A stretch of 64,000 nucleotides of DNA from Alteromonas sp. ASW11-130 (GCF_026183735.1 NZ_JAPFRE010000015.1:403570-467569); one strand, 5' to 3'. Counted from the stretch's first letter, positions 24,933-35,441 are shown. Notes: generated by a model from the sequence alone, not told the origin. Made by a program: numbers and translations.

Positions 24933-27530
24933 ATGTCATCTGAGTCAAAGCATGAGTTGTCTGAAGAGGAATTGAGGGAACTTATTCCTCAGCTCCAGCA
25001 ACTTACCGACAAATATAAACGCGCTGAGCGAGTCCAAAAGGCGCTGTTTGACATATCTGAACTTGCTAGCTCGGTTAGCAATTTAAGCCGTCTATATCCT
25101 GCTATCCATGAAATTATCGGCGACTTTATGAATGCCGATAACTTTTTCGTTGCTTTTTACGAACGTGACGCCAATATCATCAACTTTGCTTACTTTGTCG
25201 ACGAATATGACGAACAAACTATTCATCAGGTACCGGCCGACCAGTTAATGGATGGTATCACCGGCTACATTCTTCGTAGCGGTAGACATGTATTTCTCGA
25301 CGATAAGAATACAGATGAATTTGAACGAGATACCAACGTTCGGCTTGTAGGCGCCCTGCCCCACCAATTTCTAGGCGTACCGCTCAAGCGGGGTACGCAG
25401 GTCATCGGTGCTATGGTGGTACAGACTTATGACAAGTCAGTCACTTACAATGACGAAGACTTGGAAGTACTGTTATTCGTTTCGCAACATATTGTTACCA
25501 CCGTTGATCGCGTTAAAAGCCGTGAATTAACCGAGCGTACTATTCGCGAGCGTACCCGCCAGTTACGCAAAATTAATGATGATCTACAAGAAGAGATACT
25601 GGAGCGCCAAAAAGTAGAGTCGCTTCAGCAGGCACTTTTTGAAATATCTGAGTTAGCTGCCACCCTTGAGGGTGATATGGATGTTTTTTATGCCAGCCTA
25701 CATGAAATACTTGCTCGTCTGATCAGTGCGCCAAACTGTTTTATCGCCATTTTAGATGAAACTAACAGCTTCCTGGATTTCCCGTATTTTAGTGACATTG
25801 TTAGCGAAAGCGCAGACCGTCGGCCGTTAGGTAAAGGGTTAACTGAATTCGTCTTACGTACAGGGCAAGCTGAGCTTATTAACCCGCCACGGGTGTTAGA
25901 GCTGGCCGAATCAGGTGAAATTGACGTATCGGTGGCGCAATCCATGCTGCAAAGTGCAAACTCATGGTTGGGTTCGCCCTTGGTTGTGGAGGGGGAAATC
26001 TCCGGTGTGATTGCCGTCCAAACTTATGGTAAACATGCTAAATACACCGCCAAAGATTTAGAACTATTACGTTTTGTATCGCATCATATTGCGGTGGCCA
26101 TGGAGCGTAAGCGCAGTACCGAAGCGATTCAGCGTTACAACCAATTACTGGAAGACAGGGTTCAGGCGCGCACCGTTGAACTGGACCAGGCAAATCAGGT
26201 GTTGAAGCAGCAAATTGAAGAGCGAAAGGAAATTGAGCTTAAGCTTATTCACGATGCCCACCATGACGCCCTTACCGACCTGCCTAACCGCGCCATGTTC
26301 ACCAGTCGCCTCGAGCTGGCCATTGCCAACAAACAGCGTTATTCCGAAAATCTATTTGCTGTGTTGTTTATTGATTTGGACCGCTTTAAAGTAATTAACG
26401 ATACGCTTGGGCATCACGCTGGCGATGAGTTCCTTGTTGAAGTGGCGCGGCGTATCTCGTTATGCATTCGCGGGCACGACCTGCTTGCTCGATTAGGCGG
26501 CGATGAATTTGTCATTCTGCTGGATAATTTTGATGAAATTTCCGACGTCGAAGAAGTGGCGTCCAGAATAATAGAAGCGGTATCAGAGCCTTTCACCTTA
26601 GAAGGCAAAGAAATGTATTCCGGCGCCAGCATCGGCATTGCTCACCTTGAGCAATATTACCGTAGTGCTGACGAAGTGTTACGGGATGCCGATGCGGCTA
26701 TGTATCAAGCCAAATCCCTTGGCCGTGGCCGCTTTGTGATGTTTGATAAGAGTATGCGCGAGCGTTTACTTGAAGAGTTAGAGCTGGAAAACGAATTTCG
26801 CAAAGCGTTACGAGATGGCGCGCTTGAATGCTTTATGCAGCCGGTTATTGACACCCGTGACGACCAGCCTATTTATCACGAGATGTATGTGCGTTGGAAA
26901 CATCCAGAGCATGGCTCAGTGAGTCGCGATCAGTTCCGTCAGGTTGCTGAACAAAGTGGGCTAACTATGGATTTGGATATGTTTCAGTTAACTAAAGCCT
27001 GTGAGTTGCTAAATGCCTGGCGTGGCGATACTGACAGCCCCAAGCGTATTGCAGTAAATGTGTCCATCAATCACTTACTCCAGTCTACGCTTGTAAATAA
27101 AATTATTAACATGGTAGAAAATACTGGCGTGTCGCCTAGCGAACTGGTGTTTGAATTTAATGAAAACGATTTAAACCGTCGCTCACAATTTATTTTGCCC
27201 TCAATTAAGAAACTTAAGCGGGCAGGAATCACTCTGGTATTAGATAATTTTGGAAGTGGCTTGGCATCATTGAGCTACTTATTTGCTTATCCTTTCGATT
27301 ACATCAAAATTGATCATCGTTTCGTTAAGTCGTTACCACGCTCTCAACGCAATCTGAAATTGATTCAATCTGTTATGCTCATATCGGAACACCTGAAATT
27401 TAAAGTGATTGCAGAAGGTGTGGACTCTTCATCACAACTTAGAGCATTGGCCGATATTGAGTGTCATTACGGACAGGGCAGAGTGTTAAGTGAGGCAAAG
27501 CCTTTGCCAATTAAGAAACTGGCCGGCTAA
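24933..27530 (+). CDS. GAF-GAF-GGDEF-EAL protein with degenerate EAL
   Basis: The 865-residue cytoplasmic protein has two GAF sensor domains (about 25-190 and 220-390), each preceded by a coiled segment beginning KRAERVQKALFDISELAS or RQKVESLQQALFEISELAA; the pair looks duplicated. A diguanylate cyclase domain follows with LARLGGDEF (GGDEF at 522-526) and an upstream RGHD inhibitory site. The C-terminal EAL domain has EMY in place of EAL at 650-652, FEFNEN for ELTE and DNFGSG for DDFGTG at 771. The metal and catalytic residues of a c-di-GMP phosphodiesterase are therefore missing. It is predicted to make c-di-GMP under GAF control, with EAL as a binding or dead module. ATG 24933 is preferred over TTG 24921. 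Confidence 0.9.
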   Translation: MSSESKHELSEEELRELIPQLQQLTDKYKRAERVQKALFDISELASSVSNLSRLYPAIHEIIGDFMNADNFFVAFYERDANIINFAYFVDEYDEQTIHQVPADQLMDGITGYILRSGRHVFLDDKNTDEFERDTNVRLVGALPHQFLGVPLKRGTQVIGAMVVQTYDKSVTYNDEDLEVLLFVSQHIVTTVDRVKSRELTERTIRERTRQLRKINDDLQEEILERQKVESLQQALFEISELAATLEGDMDVFYASLHEILARLISAPNCFIAILDETNSFLDFPYFSDIVSESADRRPLGKGLTEFVLRTGQAELINPPRVLELAESGEIDVSVAQSMLQSANSWLGSPLVVEGEISGVIAVQTYGKHAKYTAKDLELLRFVSHHIAVAMERKRSTEAIQRYNQLLEDRVQARTVELDQANQVLKQQIEERKEIELKLIHDAHHDALTDLPNRAMFTSRLELAIANKQRYSENLFAVLFIDLDRFKVINDTLGHHAGDEFLVEVARRISLCIRGHDLLARLGGDEFVILLDNFDEISDVEEVASRIIEAVSEPFTLEGKEMYSGASIGIAHLEQYYRSADEVLRDADAAMYQAKSLGRGRFVMFDKSMRERLLEELELENEFRKALRDGALECFMQPVIDTRDDQPIYHEMYVRWKHPEHGSVSRDQFRQVAEQSGLTMDLDMFQLTKACELLNAWRGDTDSPKRIAVNVSINHLLQSTLVNKIINMVENTGVSPSELVFEFNENDLNRRSQFILPSIKKLKRAGITLVLDNFGSGLASLSYLFAYPFDYIKIDHRFVKSLPRSQRNLKLIQSVMLISEHLKFKVIAEGVDSSSQLRALADIECHYGQGRVLSEAKPLPIKKLAG

Positions 27531-27534
27531 GCAT

Positions 27535-29550
27535 TTATTTTTTAGCCAGCATATCGCGTAAATTGGCGATACTGGTTGCCCCTTTTTGCTGGCGTTCCTG
27601 AGCGCTGACTTTTTTCTTCTGATTTTCCCATTCCAAATCATCTGGTGGCAACTCGTACAGGAATCGGCTAGGCTCCGGGAAAATAACTTCGCCGAATTGT
27701 CGGCGTTCCTTGGCAAGAGAAAAAATTAATTCCCGTTGCGCCCGGGTAATACCCACATAAGCCAGCCGGCGCTCTTCTTCGACATTATCCTCATCAATAC
27801 TGCTTTGGTGGGGTAACAAGCCCTCTTCCATACCCACCAAAAAGACAATGGGAAATTCCAGTCCTTTAGACGCATGTAAGGTCATCAGCTGCACTTGATC
27901 GGCGTCACCTTCGTCTTCACCACGCTCCATCATATCGCGCAAAATTAACCGGTTAACGACTTCTGGCAAGGTCATTGGCTGCTCAAGATCGTTCCCATCT
28001 AACATGCCCGTTATCCAGCCGAAGAGTGTACTGATATTGGCCATGCCCATTTCCGCAGCTTTAGGACTGGCGCTGTGTTCGTATAGCCATTCTTCATACC
28101 CCATGGACTTTATCATTACCCGTAAGGCTTCTTTCGTATCGCCGCGCGCTGCGTTATCGGACAGTTCCACCAGCCACCGCGCAAACCCCGCCACTGATTG
28201 ATAGGCTTTGCCAGTCAGCACCCCGCTTAGACCACTGTGGGTGGCAGCAGCGAATATAGATACCCCAAGGCTATTCGCAAAATTACCTAATTTTTCCAAG
28301 GTCGCACGGCCGATACCGCGATTAGGTGTATTGATAATACGCAATAATGCATTGTCATCATCTTGATTAACCAGCAGACGCAGGTACGCCATAATATCCT
28401 TCACTTCCGCGCGTCCAAAAAAAGACATTCCCCCACTGATTTTGTAGGGAATACGGTTACTCATTAATAACTTTTCAAACAACCGGCTTTGGTGGTTTCC
28501 TCTATATAAGATTGCATAGTCTTTAAACCGAGTACGCTGCATGAACTTATGGGCCAGTAACTCTGCCACCACACGCTCGGCTTCATGCTCTTCATTCTTC
28601 GCTGTAATGACCCGTAAAGGCGCGCCGTAATCGAGCTCAGAGAATAAGGTTTTATCAAACAAATGAGGATTGTTTTGAATAAGGATATTGGCAGAATGGA
28701 GTATGCGCCCCGAAGAACGGTAGTTTTGCTGGAGCTTTATTACATTTAAACGGGGAAAATCTTGCTGCAACAAATTCAAATTTTGTGGCTTAGCGCCGCG
28801 CCATGAATAGATAGACTGGTCATCATCCCCAACCACTGTAAAGCGGGCTCGTTCCCCCACTAATAGTTTTACCAGTTCGTACTGACTGGTATTGGTGTCC
28901 TGATATTCGTCCACCAGCAAATAACGAATTTTTTGCTGCCACTTTTCTCGCACACTTAGGTTTTGGCGTAACAGTAACGTGGGCAATAAAATTAAATCAT
29001 CAAAATCCAATGCGTTGTACGCTTTTAAATGATTCTGGTATTGTTGATATGCATGCGCAAAAAGTTTCTCACCGCTGCTGGCCGCCGTTGCATTCAGAGC
29101 CTCAGGTAAAAGCAAATCGTTTTTCCAGTTAGAAATACAACTTTGCAATAAACTGAGTTGGTCTTTGTCGCCATCTATCGTATCAGCGGTTAAATCATTT
29201 AATAGGGCGATTGAATCTTTATCATCAAATAACGAAAAGCCTGGCTTTAAGCCCAGCTCTTTTACGTGTGCTTTGATGATATTAAGCCCCATAGTGTGAA
29301 AAGTAGACACCTTTAGCCCACGCGCTTCTGGTTTGCCTAAGGTTCCCGCGACCCGTTCTTTCATTTCTCGGGCCGCTTTATTGGTAAAGGTGACAGCAGC
29401 AATATGGCGTGCCGGCATATCACACTCTCTTACCAGATAAGCTATTTTATTGGTGATGACTCGTGTTTTGCCGCTTCCTGCGCCAGCGAGAACCAGGCAC
29501 GGCCCCGATACATAGGTAACAGCAGATTGCTGGGCGTCATTTAATTTCAT
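27535..29550 (-). CDS. rep: ATP-dependent DNA helicase Rep
   Basis: This 671-residue superfamily 1A helicase moves 3' to 5' on single-stranded DNA and helps forks pass protein blocks. Motif I GAGSGKTR (near residue 24), motif II DEYQDTN, QNYRSS (motif IV), [14 protein letters not shown] (motif V) and VGITRAQ (motif VI) are all present. The opening [20 protein letters not shown] and the length fit Rep rather than UvrD. Its stop faces that of the GGDEF-EAL gene four bases away. CTTGTCA repeats lie just upstream of its start. Confidence 0.95.
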   Translation of the reverse strand: MKLNDAQQSAVTYVSGPCLVLAGAGSGKTRVITNKIAYLVRECDMPARHIAAVTFTNKAAREMKERVAGTLGKPEARGLKVSTFHTMGLNIIKAHVKELGLKPGFSLFDDKDSIALLNDLTADTIDGDKDQLSLLQSCISNWKNDLLLPEALNATAASSGEKLFAHAYQQYQNHLKAYNALDFDDLILLPTLLLRQNLSVREKWQQKIRYLLVDEYQDTNTSQYELVKLLVGERARFTVVGDDDQSIYSWRGAKPQNLNLLQQDFPRLNVIKLQQNYRSSGRILHSANILIQNNPHLFDKTLFSELDYGAPLRVITAKNEEHEAERVVAELLAHKFMQRTRFKDYAILYRGNHQSRLFEKLLMSNRIPYKISGGMSFFGRAEVKDIMAYLRLLVNQDDDNALLRIINTPNRGIGRATLEKLGNFANSLGVSIFAAATHSGLSGVLTGKAYQSVAGFARWLVELSDNAARGDTKEALRVMIKSMGYEEWLYEHSASPKAAEMGMANISTLFGWITGMLDGNDLEQPMTLPEVVNRLILRDMMERGEDEGDADQVQLMTLHASKGLEFPIVFLVGMEEGLLPHQSSIDEDNVEEERRLAYVGITRAQRELIFSLAKERRQFGEVIFPEPSRFLYELPPDDLEWENQKKKVSAQERQQKGATSIANLRDMLAKK

Positions 29551-29558
29551 GAAGTTGT

Positions 29559-29575
29559 CTTGTCACTTGTCACTT
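29559..29575. repeat. CTTGTCA heptamer repeat, 2+ copies
   Basis: Two exact units (29559-29565, 29566-29572) plus CTT lie between rep and ubiK. The unit is the same as at 7034-7060. Confidence 0.8.
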
Positions 29576-29769
29576 TTAACTTATTAGTTTTCCGATTAGA
29601 GAATACGATTCTCAATGGTGTTGGCGTACCTGCATGATTACATTCTACTAAACTTCGACGCAGGGGCCTTGCTCGCAAAAAATACCGCTCTTGCTGATAG
29701 CATAGAAACTTATTGTGATTGGTATTAGAATAGAATCAACGTTAACAAAGCGCATTATAAGGGAAAACC

Positions 29770-30021
29770 ATGCTGGATCCGAAAAAACTCGAAGAGCTTG
29801 CGAAACAAATTGCTGGTGCCGTCCCTCCGGGCGTGCGCAATATGGCCGAAGAAGCAGAAGGAAAAATTAAACACATTCTTCAGTCTCAATTGTCAAAACT
29901 TGATTTAGTTACCCGCGAAGAATTTGATGTACAAAGCCAAGTACTTATTAGAACCCGTGAAAAACTCGAACTAATGGAAGCGCGACTAGCAGCGCTTGAA
30001 CAAACCAAACTAGATAAATAA
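29770..30021 (+). CDS. ubiK: Ubiquinone biosynthesis accessory factor UbiK
   Basis: This 83-residue protein supports aerobic ubiquinone synthesis by assisting the lipid-binding factor UbiJ in the soluble Ubi complex. LDPKKLEELAKQIAGAVPPG at the N-terminus and a C-terminal coiled coil (LIRTREKLELMEARLAALE) are the family hallmarks; the coiled coil forms trimers. AAGGG precedes the start. It faces ubiA, another ubiquinone gene, and shares the small convergent gap at 30022-30027. Confidence 0.93.
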   Translation: MLDPKKLEELAKQIAGAVPPGVRNMAEEAEGKIKHILQSQLSKLDLVTREEFDVQSQVLIRTREKLELMEARLAALEQTKLDK

Positions 30022-30027
30022 GTCGGT

Positions 30028-30903
30028 TTATACCATCAGCAAGTAGTGCATTAGTAACCCTACAGTAAAAACCATGCCTATTTGGTGATTATCTAAAAAG
30101 GCCTGGAAACAGGCCATTCTTTCACGTTTCACTATCTGCCTTTGTTGGATCGCGAATAACCCCACGCAACATAGAATGCTCAGATAAACAGGCCAAGTTA
30201 ATTTCAGCATCTCTGCTATTACTGTTAATAACACAATTGTACCAAGCTGTAACCCGCCGATAATGTGTCGGTCGTATTTACCGAATAATATGGCACTGGA
30301 TTTCACCCCTATTTTCACGTCATCGTTGCGGTCAACCATGGCGTACATTGTGTCATAGGCTATGGTCCAACACAGGTTAGCGACGAACAGAATCCCCCCC
30401 CAAAGCGGCACTTCCCCTAATACCGCCGCACAAGCCATGGGAATAGCCCACCCAAATGCCATACCTAAAACAGCTTGGGGCATGTGGGTGTAGCGTTTCA
30501 TAAACGGATAACTGGCTGCAAGTAGCACCGCGGGAATAGAGAGCAAAATAGTTTGCCAGTTTAAAAATAACACCAAGATAAATGCAAAAAGAATTAGAAC
30601 GCCGAATAACTGAAGCGCTTCGGTGGCAGTTACGCGTCCACTTACGATGGGACGTTGCGCAGTACGTTCGACGCTACCATCCACCTTCCTGTCAGCATAA
30701 TCGTTAATTACGCATCCGGCAGACCGCATTACCACCACGCCGGCCACGAAAATTAATGTCAGGGCAAGAGGAGGCAGACCTTGTGCTGCAATGATAAGCG
30801 CCCACAGCGTAGGCCAAAGCAACAAATAAATACCCACCGGCTTATCCATACGCATAAGCTGCCAATAGGCGTCCATATTTTTCGTGGTTAACTCAACCTG
30901 CAT
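30028..30903 (-). CDS. ubiA: 4-hydroxybenzoate polyprenyltransferase UbiA
   Basis: This 291-residue integral membrane enzyme attaches the octaprenyl chain to 4-hydroxybenzoate, the second committed step of ubiquinone synthesis. The two Asp-rich motifs are NDYADRKVDGSVERT (near residue 70) and YDTMYAMVDRNDD (near 190), which bind prenyl diphosphate through Mg2+. Eight to nine hydrophobic helices are visible. Its start lies inside the 3' end of ubiC (11-base overlap), so the two are coupled. Confidence 0.96.
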   Translation of the reverse strand: MQVELTTKNMDAYWQLMRMDKPVGIYLLLWPTLWALIIAAQGLPPLALTLIFVAGVVVMRSAGCVINDYADRKVDGSVERTAQRPIVSGRVTATEALQLFGVLILFAFILVLFLNWQTILLSIPAVLLAASYPFMKRYTHMPQAVLGMAFGWAIPMACAAVLGEVPLWGGILFVANLCWTIAYDTMYAMVDRNDDVKIGVKSSAILFGKYDRHIIGGLQLGTIVLLTVIAEMLKLTWPVYLSILCCVGLFAIQQRQIVKRERMACFQAFLDNHQIGMVFTVGLLMHYLLMV

Positions 30904-31468
30904 TGCTGCTACCTGTCAGGTACACTGGAGCCTGAGCAAGAAACACTTCTGCTACCAGCATATCCACTTCATTACATGTAAACTTTGACCGCCTTCCCCA
31001 TAATGTTGCGTTGGTTTGGTCGGGATTAAATCTCGCCATTTTATCGCTATTGATTTTACATAGCTGAAACTCACTTCGCGTAAATCTGTGATCATTGAAT
31101 ATAATTTTTCCTAAGGGCTGAGAACCAATTCCCGAGAGCTCGCCCTCTACCAGTTGGTGAGGGATTACCGAACGAGCAAAAACCCAGGGTTGATGATCGC
31201 CAAATAACACAACTTCTCTAATATACCAGCGAGTTGTATTGTCAGTAGTAAGCCACTCCTGCTCGCATTTATGCAGTATTTGTTCCTCTTGCCCCAGTTT
31301 CTGCAAAGAAAACTGACGACACATTGCTTGTAAGCGCTCAGTGAGCGAGCCCGTATCGAGCAACCAGTTTTTAAGGTAGGGATTGGGAATAGTCACCTTG
31401 TCGGCGTCTTCCCAATTCACATCTAACCCTACCGGAAAAGAAAGATTATCTAACAACACATTTTTCAT
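30893..31468 (-). CDS. ubiC: Chorismate lyase UbiC
   Basis: UbiC removes pyruvate from chorismate to give 4-hydroxybenzoate, the ring precursor of ubiquinone. The 191-residue product has the family landmarks: WLLDTGSLTERL near residue 35, REVVLFGDHQPWVFARSVIP near 85-105 with the substrate-binding Arg, and PLGKIIFNDH near 118. It is the first gene of the ubiCA operon; the coupling to ubiA follows the order common in gammaproteobacteria. The gap to the divergent FliL-like gene is about 170 bases. Confidence 0.94.
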   Translation of the reverse strand: MKNVLLDNLSFPVGLDVNWEDADKVTIPNPYLKNWLLDTGSLTERLQAMCRQFSLQKLGQEEQILHKCEQEWLTTDNTTRWYIREVVLFGDHQPWVFARSVIPHQLVEGELSGIGSQPLGKIIFNDHRFTRSEFQLCKINSDKMARFNPDQTNATLWGRRSKFTCNEVDMLVAEVFLAQAPVYLTGSSNAG

Positions 31469-31639
31469 CCTATTGAAGTGCGCAATATCTTACCATTTTG
31501 GTAAGTCAGAAAAACATAGCTAGTGATCTTAATGTGATGAGGGAAATGGAAAATAGACACTAGTGGTTGATCTTAAGAATTTGCTACACTATAAACCACT
31601 TCTTAGCATATCGTTTTTTAATATTGGTAAATTCATTTA

Positions 31640-32050
31640 ATGGCTTTTTTTCGTTTTTTCACACCCGCTATCCTATTAATACTGTCTATAGTTACCGGCA
31701 GTGTACAAGCACAACAAAAAAATAATTTCGCTTACCTTGGTTTAGAGCCTGACATTGTTACAAATTATGTTGGTCAAACAGCGGTTCGTTTGGGTTATGT
31801 TCGCGTGACGGTTGAGTTAATGATTCACGATGTCGATCAATTGGAAACTGCTGAACACCATTTACCGTTGCTTCGCGCTACCGCGATCGAGGTGTTTGGT
31901 AGCCAACCGGAAGAAAAAGTAAAATCATTGACTGGCCGCGAAGATATTCGTCAAACGCTGCTAAAAGCAATGCAAAATCACATGAAAAAAGAAACCGGAT
32001 CCGAAGTTGTCAGAGATGTGATTTTCACTAAATACCTTTATCAGAGCTAG
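31640..32050 (+). CDS. FliL-like protein
   Basis: The 136-residue product resembles the C-terminal part of flagellar basal-body protein FliL: YLGLEPDIVTNYVG, LGYVRVTVELMI, the LPLLRATAIEVFGSQ helix, and VVRDVIFTKYLYQ at the end. FliL sits beside the stator and affects torque. Here an N-terminal hydrophobic stretch (FFTPAILLILSIVTGSVQAQ) reads as a cleavable signal peptide rather than a membrane anchor. No flagellar gene is near, which suggests an independent periplasmic version. The 3' end overlaps the convergent glpG by 23 bases. Confidence 0.8.
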   Translation: MAFFRFFTPAILLILSIVTGSVQAQQKNNFAYLGLEPDIVTNYVGQTAVRLGYVRVTVELMIHDVDQLETAEHHLPLLRATAIEVFGSQPEEKVKSLTGREDIRQTLLKAMQNHMKKETGSEVVRDVIFTKYLYQS

Positions 32051-32906
32051 ATTTGGCTTTTGTAGTTGGCTTCCAGATTAAGCTTAGCAGCAACGCCAAC
32101 ATGCACCCTGTGATTAAACCCACGGTGTGTGCTGTGTTTGCCATTTCTACCCATAGTACGTCAGCATAACCAATCACCAACCACACCAGCATAAAGCCAA
32201 CTATAGCTTTAGGGAGCATCATTCCCCAGGCAGGACGAAGCCAGCCTGCCCACCAGACAAAACCGAGCACGGCATAAACTATGCCAGAAAGGCCACCAAA
32301 ATTGGGGCCGTCCATCAATAGCTGCGCGCCATTTGATATCGCGGCTGAGATAACAAAAATAACAATGAGCATGGATGTGCCCAGCTTACGTTCGATTTGC
32401 GCACCCAACATACTCCACCACAGCAAATTAAACATAATATGCAACATGCTAAAGTGGATAAGCGCGGGCGTGATGAGGCGCCACCACTCATTCGTATAAG
32501 TCAACACGTTTACAGACTGACTCATCAGCATTTCTGCAACCGGAGCGAAAAGCCCAAAAATTGAAAGTAAATAGACAACTAAGCAGGTAAACAGGATTAG
32601 TGCTGTGAAAGGCACCTCCTGGATGTATGTTTTAATATGGGAAAAGCTAAATCCAGATTTTGTATCCAGCTCCACTCCTGCGCCTTGCTGCCAGGCAATA
32701 TCCTGATAAGAAGGGTGTTCGGGGTCTTTGACGAAATCCAGGCAATGTTGACGGAAGGTTTTAAGATCGGTGCCTTCGGGTACCGACAACATAAACTCAC
32801 CATTCGGCTCTAAATTTACGCTTACTTCAAACCCTTCTGAAGCAAGGTAGTTGGCGAGTAAACGGGCGTATGGCTCGTGTTTGAATGCTATGACAGGTAT
32901 GGACAC
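32028..32906 (-). CDS. glpG: Rhomboid protease GlpG
   Basis: This 292-residue intramembrane serine protease cuts transmembrane substrates within the inner membrane. An N-terminal cytoplasmic domain of about 75 residues precedes six membrane helices. Catalytic Ser207 lies in GGLSGIVYAVLG and His260 in NTAHTVGLITG; the oxyanion-side WWRLITPALIHFSMLHIMFNL is also clear. It follows glpE with a three-base gap, the same order (without glpR) as in enterobacteria, although the substrates and the link to glycerol are unclear. Confidence 0.94.
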   Translation of the reverse strand: MSIPVIAFKHEPYARLLANYLASEGFEVSVNLEPNGEFMLSVPEGTDLKTFRQHCLDFVKDPEHPSYQDIAWQQGAGVELDTKSGFSFSHIKTYIQEVPFTALILFTCLVVYLLSIFGLFAPVAEMLMSQSVNVLTYTNEWWRLITPALIHFSMLHIMFNLLWWSMLGAQIERKLGTSMLIVIFVISAAISNGAQLLMDGPNFGGLSGIVYAVLGFVWWAGWLRPAWGMMLPKAIVGFMLVWLVIGYADVLWVEMANTAHTVGLITGCMLALLLSLIWKPTTKAKSSSDKGI

Positions 32907-32909
32907 AAA

Positions 32910-33221
32910 CTACTCTGAAGTCACCGGTTGATGTTGTCGCCATGCTTCAAAGCCTCCGTCCATGCTGTACACTTCAGAGAAACCTTGCGCGGCAATGGTA
33001 CGTGCTGCTTGTTGACTACTAATGCCGTGATAGCACACGACCACTATAGGCGTCTTTTTCGGTGTTGAAGAAAGAAACGCAGCAAAGTTATCATTCGACA
33101 AATGTGTGGCATTGGGCATATGACTAAGCGCAAACGACTGCGGGTCACGAATGTCCACGACAGTGAAATCTGCGCTACGCATAGCCACATCATCGATTGA
33201 AATATGATGAAATGTATTCAC
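32910..33221 (-). CDS. glpE: Thiosulfate sulfurtransferase GlpE
   Basis: This 103-residue single-domain rhodanese moves sulfane sulfur from thiosulfate to a thiol acceptor in the cytoplasm. The active-site loop is VVVCYHGISSQ with Cys63, matching the CYHG loop of GlpE. VVDIRDPQSFALSHMPNATH is the CH2A region. It lies one base after tdh and three bases before glpG, so tdh, glpE and glpG are probably on one transcript with kbl. Confidence 0.92.
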   Translation of the reverse strand: MNTFHHISIDDVAMRSADFTVVDIRDPQSFALSHMPNATHLSNDNFAAFLSSTPKKTPIVVVCYHGISSQQAARTIAAQGFSEVYSMDGGFEAWRQHQPVTSE

Positions 33222-33222
33222 A

Positions 33223-34248
33223 TTAATCCCAGTTAAGAATTACTTTGCCAGACTCACCTGAGCCCATGGTATCGAACCCTTTCTGAAAATCATCAATACC
33301 AAATTGATGGGTGATGATAGGGTTCAGGTCGAGGCCGCCCTGAATCAGGCTTGCCATTTTATACCAGGTTTCAAACATTTCGCGACCATATATGCCTTTT
33401 ATCACCAACCCTTTGAAAATTACTTTGTTCCAGTCTACAGCCATATCAGATGGCGGAATACCTAACATGGCAATTTTTCCACCGTGGTTCATTTTATCTA
33501 ACATGTCGCTAAAAGCAGAAGGTACACCTGACATTTCTAGGCCAACATCGAAACCTTCTGTCATGCCCAGCTCTTTTACAACATCAGCTAGCTTAGTGTT
33601 ACTGACATTAACAGCACGGGTCGCCCCCATCTTTTCAGCTAGCTTAAGGCGATAAGGATTGATATCGGTAATAACGACATGGCGGGCACCTACGTGTCTG
33701 GCTACAGCCGCTGCCATAATACCGATGGGCCCAGCGCCCGTGATCAATACATCTTCGCCAACTAAATCAAATGACAGTGCCGTATGTACCGCATTGCCGA
33801 AGGGGTCGAAGATTGAGGCAAGTTCATCACTGATATTATCTGGGATCTTAAATGCGTTGAAGGCAGGTATCGCTAAATATTCTGCAAACGCACCAGCGCG
33901 GTTTACACCTACGCCTTGGGTATTACGGCACAAATGGCGACGGCCTGCACGGCAATTCCGGCAATGTCCGCAGGTAATGTGGCCTTCACCCGATACACGA
34001 TCACCGACTTTAAAACCAGTGACTTCCTGCCCCATATCTACTACTTCACCTACGTATTCGTGACCCACCACCATAGGCACCGGAATGGTGTTTTGCGACC
34101 ACTCATCCCAGTTGTAGATATGCATATCCGTGCCACAAATAGCGGTTTTGCGAATTTTAATAAGCAGGTCATTATGACCCACTTGTGGTTTTGGCGAGTC
34201 TTTTAGCCAAATACCCGGTTCTTTATGTAACTTCACCAATGACTTCAT
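33223..34248 (-). CDS. tdh: L-threonine 3-dehydrogenase
   Basis: Tdh oxidises threonine to 2-amino-3-ketobutyrate with NAD+. The 341-residue zinc alcohol-dehydrogenase-type protein has catalytic zinc ligands in [15 protein letters not shown] and GHEYVGEVV, structural zinc cysteines in [15 protein letters not shown], and the nucleotide site [12 protein letters not shown] near residue 172. The start overlaps the end of kbl by four bases, the conserved kbl-tdh arrangement that channels the unstable ketone to the next enzyme. Confidence 0.97.
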   Translation of the reverse strand: MKSLVKLHKEPGIWLKDSPKPQVGHNDLLIKIRKTAICGTDMHIYNWDEWSQNTIPVPMVVGHEYVGEVVDMGQEVTGFKVGDRVSGEGHITCGHCRNCRAGRRHLCRNTQGVGVNRAGAFAEYLAIPAFNAFKIPDNISDELASIFDPFGNAVHTALSFDLVGEDVLITGAGPIGIMAAAVARHVGARHVVITDINPYRLKLAEKMGATRAVNVSNTKLADVVKELGMTEGFDVGLEMSGVPSAFSDMLDKMNHGGKIAMLGIPPSDMAVDWNKVIFKGLVIKGIYGREMFETWYKMASLIQGGLDLNPIITHQFGIDDFQKGFDTMGSGESGKVILNWD

Positions 34249-35441
34249 TTAATCACTCCCAGCTCTTTACCTACTTCGATAAAGGCATCCACAGCTTTAT
34301 CCACATGTTCAATGCTATGGCCTGCGGACATTTGAGTACGTATTCGTGCCTGCCCTTTGGGCACTACAGGGTAGGAGAAGCCCACTACATATATACCTTT
34401 GGCTAACATTTTGTCGGCCATTTCGCTGGCAAGCTTTGCGTCACCTAACATGACAGGAATAATGGCATGATCTTTACCTGCCAAGGTAAACCCAGCTTCT
34501 TCCATACGCTTGCGGAAATGAGCCGCGTTTTTCCATAACTGACTGCGTAACTCGGTGCCGTTAGCCATCATGTCAAAAACTTTTAGTGAAGCAGAAACAA
34601 TTGGCGGTGCTACTGAGTTAGAAAATAAGTATGGACGTGAACGTTGACGCAACCATTCCACAATTTCTTTTTTACCTGAGGTGTAACCGCCAGAAGCGCC
34701 CCCTAGTGCTTTACCTAGGGTACCGGTAATAATATCCACACGGCCTAGCACATCGCAATATTCGTGACTGCCTTTACCCTTATCACCTAAAAAGCCTGTT
34801 GCATGACAATCGTCCACCATCACTAACGCATCGTATTTGTCTGCTAGGTCACAGATACTTTTTAGGTCGGCAATTACGCCGTCCATTGAAAATACACCAT
34901 CGGTGGCGATTACTTTAAAGCGCGCCCCATCAGCGTCAGCCTGCTTAAGCTGATCCTCTAATGAGGTCATGTCATTGTTGCTATAGCGGTAGCGCTTGGC
35001 TTTACACAAACGCACACCATCAATGATGCTGGCGTGGTTTAACGCATCTGAAATGATGGCGTCTTCTGGCCCCAATAGGGTTTCAAACAAACCGCCGTTA
35101 GCGTCAAAGCAAGAGGGATATAAAATAGTATCTTCAGTTTCTAAAAACTGACTGATTTTTTGTTCTAATTCTTTGTGAATGTCTTGTGTACCGCAGATGA
35201 ACCTGACAGAAGCCATCCCGAACCCGTGGCTTTCAAGGCCGTCTTTAGCTGCTGCAATTAAGTCGGGATGATTCGCCAAACCAAGGTAGTTATTCGCACA
35301 AAAATTAATGACATTATCGCCATCGGATACCTGAATGTCAGCTTGTTGCTGACTGGTGATAATGCGTTCTTTTTTATAAAGCCCTTCTTCTTTGACGTTA
35401 TCAATTTCCGTCTGTAGATGAGCAATAAATGCCTCGGACAT
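34245..35441 (-). CDS. kbl: 2-amino-3-ketobutyrate CoA ligase (glycine C-acetyltransferase)
   Basis: Kbl splits 2-amino-3-ketobutyrate with CoA to glycine and acetyl-CoA, finishing threonine breakdown. The 398-residue PLP enzyme shows [25 protein letters not shown] (PLP-ring Asp and His) and [13 protein letters not shown] with the Schiff-base lysine. It is the first gene of the kbl-tdh-glpE-glpG unit. GGAGTCTCC-like purines (GGAGAC on the minus strand) lie just before the start. Confidence 0.97.
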   Translation of the reverse strand: MSEAFIAHLQTEIDNVKEEGLYKKERIITSQQQADIQVSDGDNVINFCANNYLGLANHPDLIAAAKDGLESHGFGMASVRFICGTQDIHKELEQKISQFLETEDTILYPSCFDANGGLFETLLGPEDAIISDALNHASIIDGVRLCKAKRYRYSNNDMTSLEDQLKQADADGARFKVIATDGVFSMDGVIADLKSICDLADKYDALVMVDDCHATGFLGDKGKGSHEYCDVLGRVDIITGTLGKALGGASGGYTSGKKEIVEWLRQRSRPYLFSNSVAPPIVSASLKVFDMMANGTELRSQLWKNAAHFRKRMEEAGFTLAGKDHAIIPVMLGDAKLASEMADKMLAKGIYVVGFSYPVVPKGQARIRTQMSAGHSIEHVDKAVDAFIEVGKELGVIK

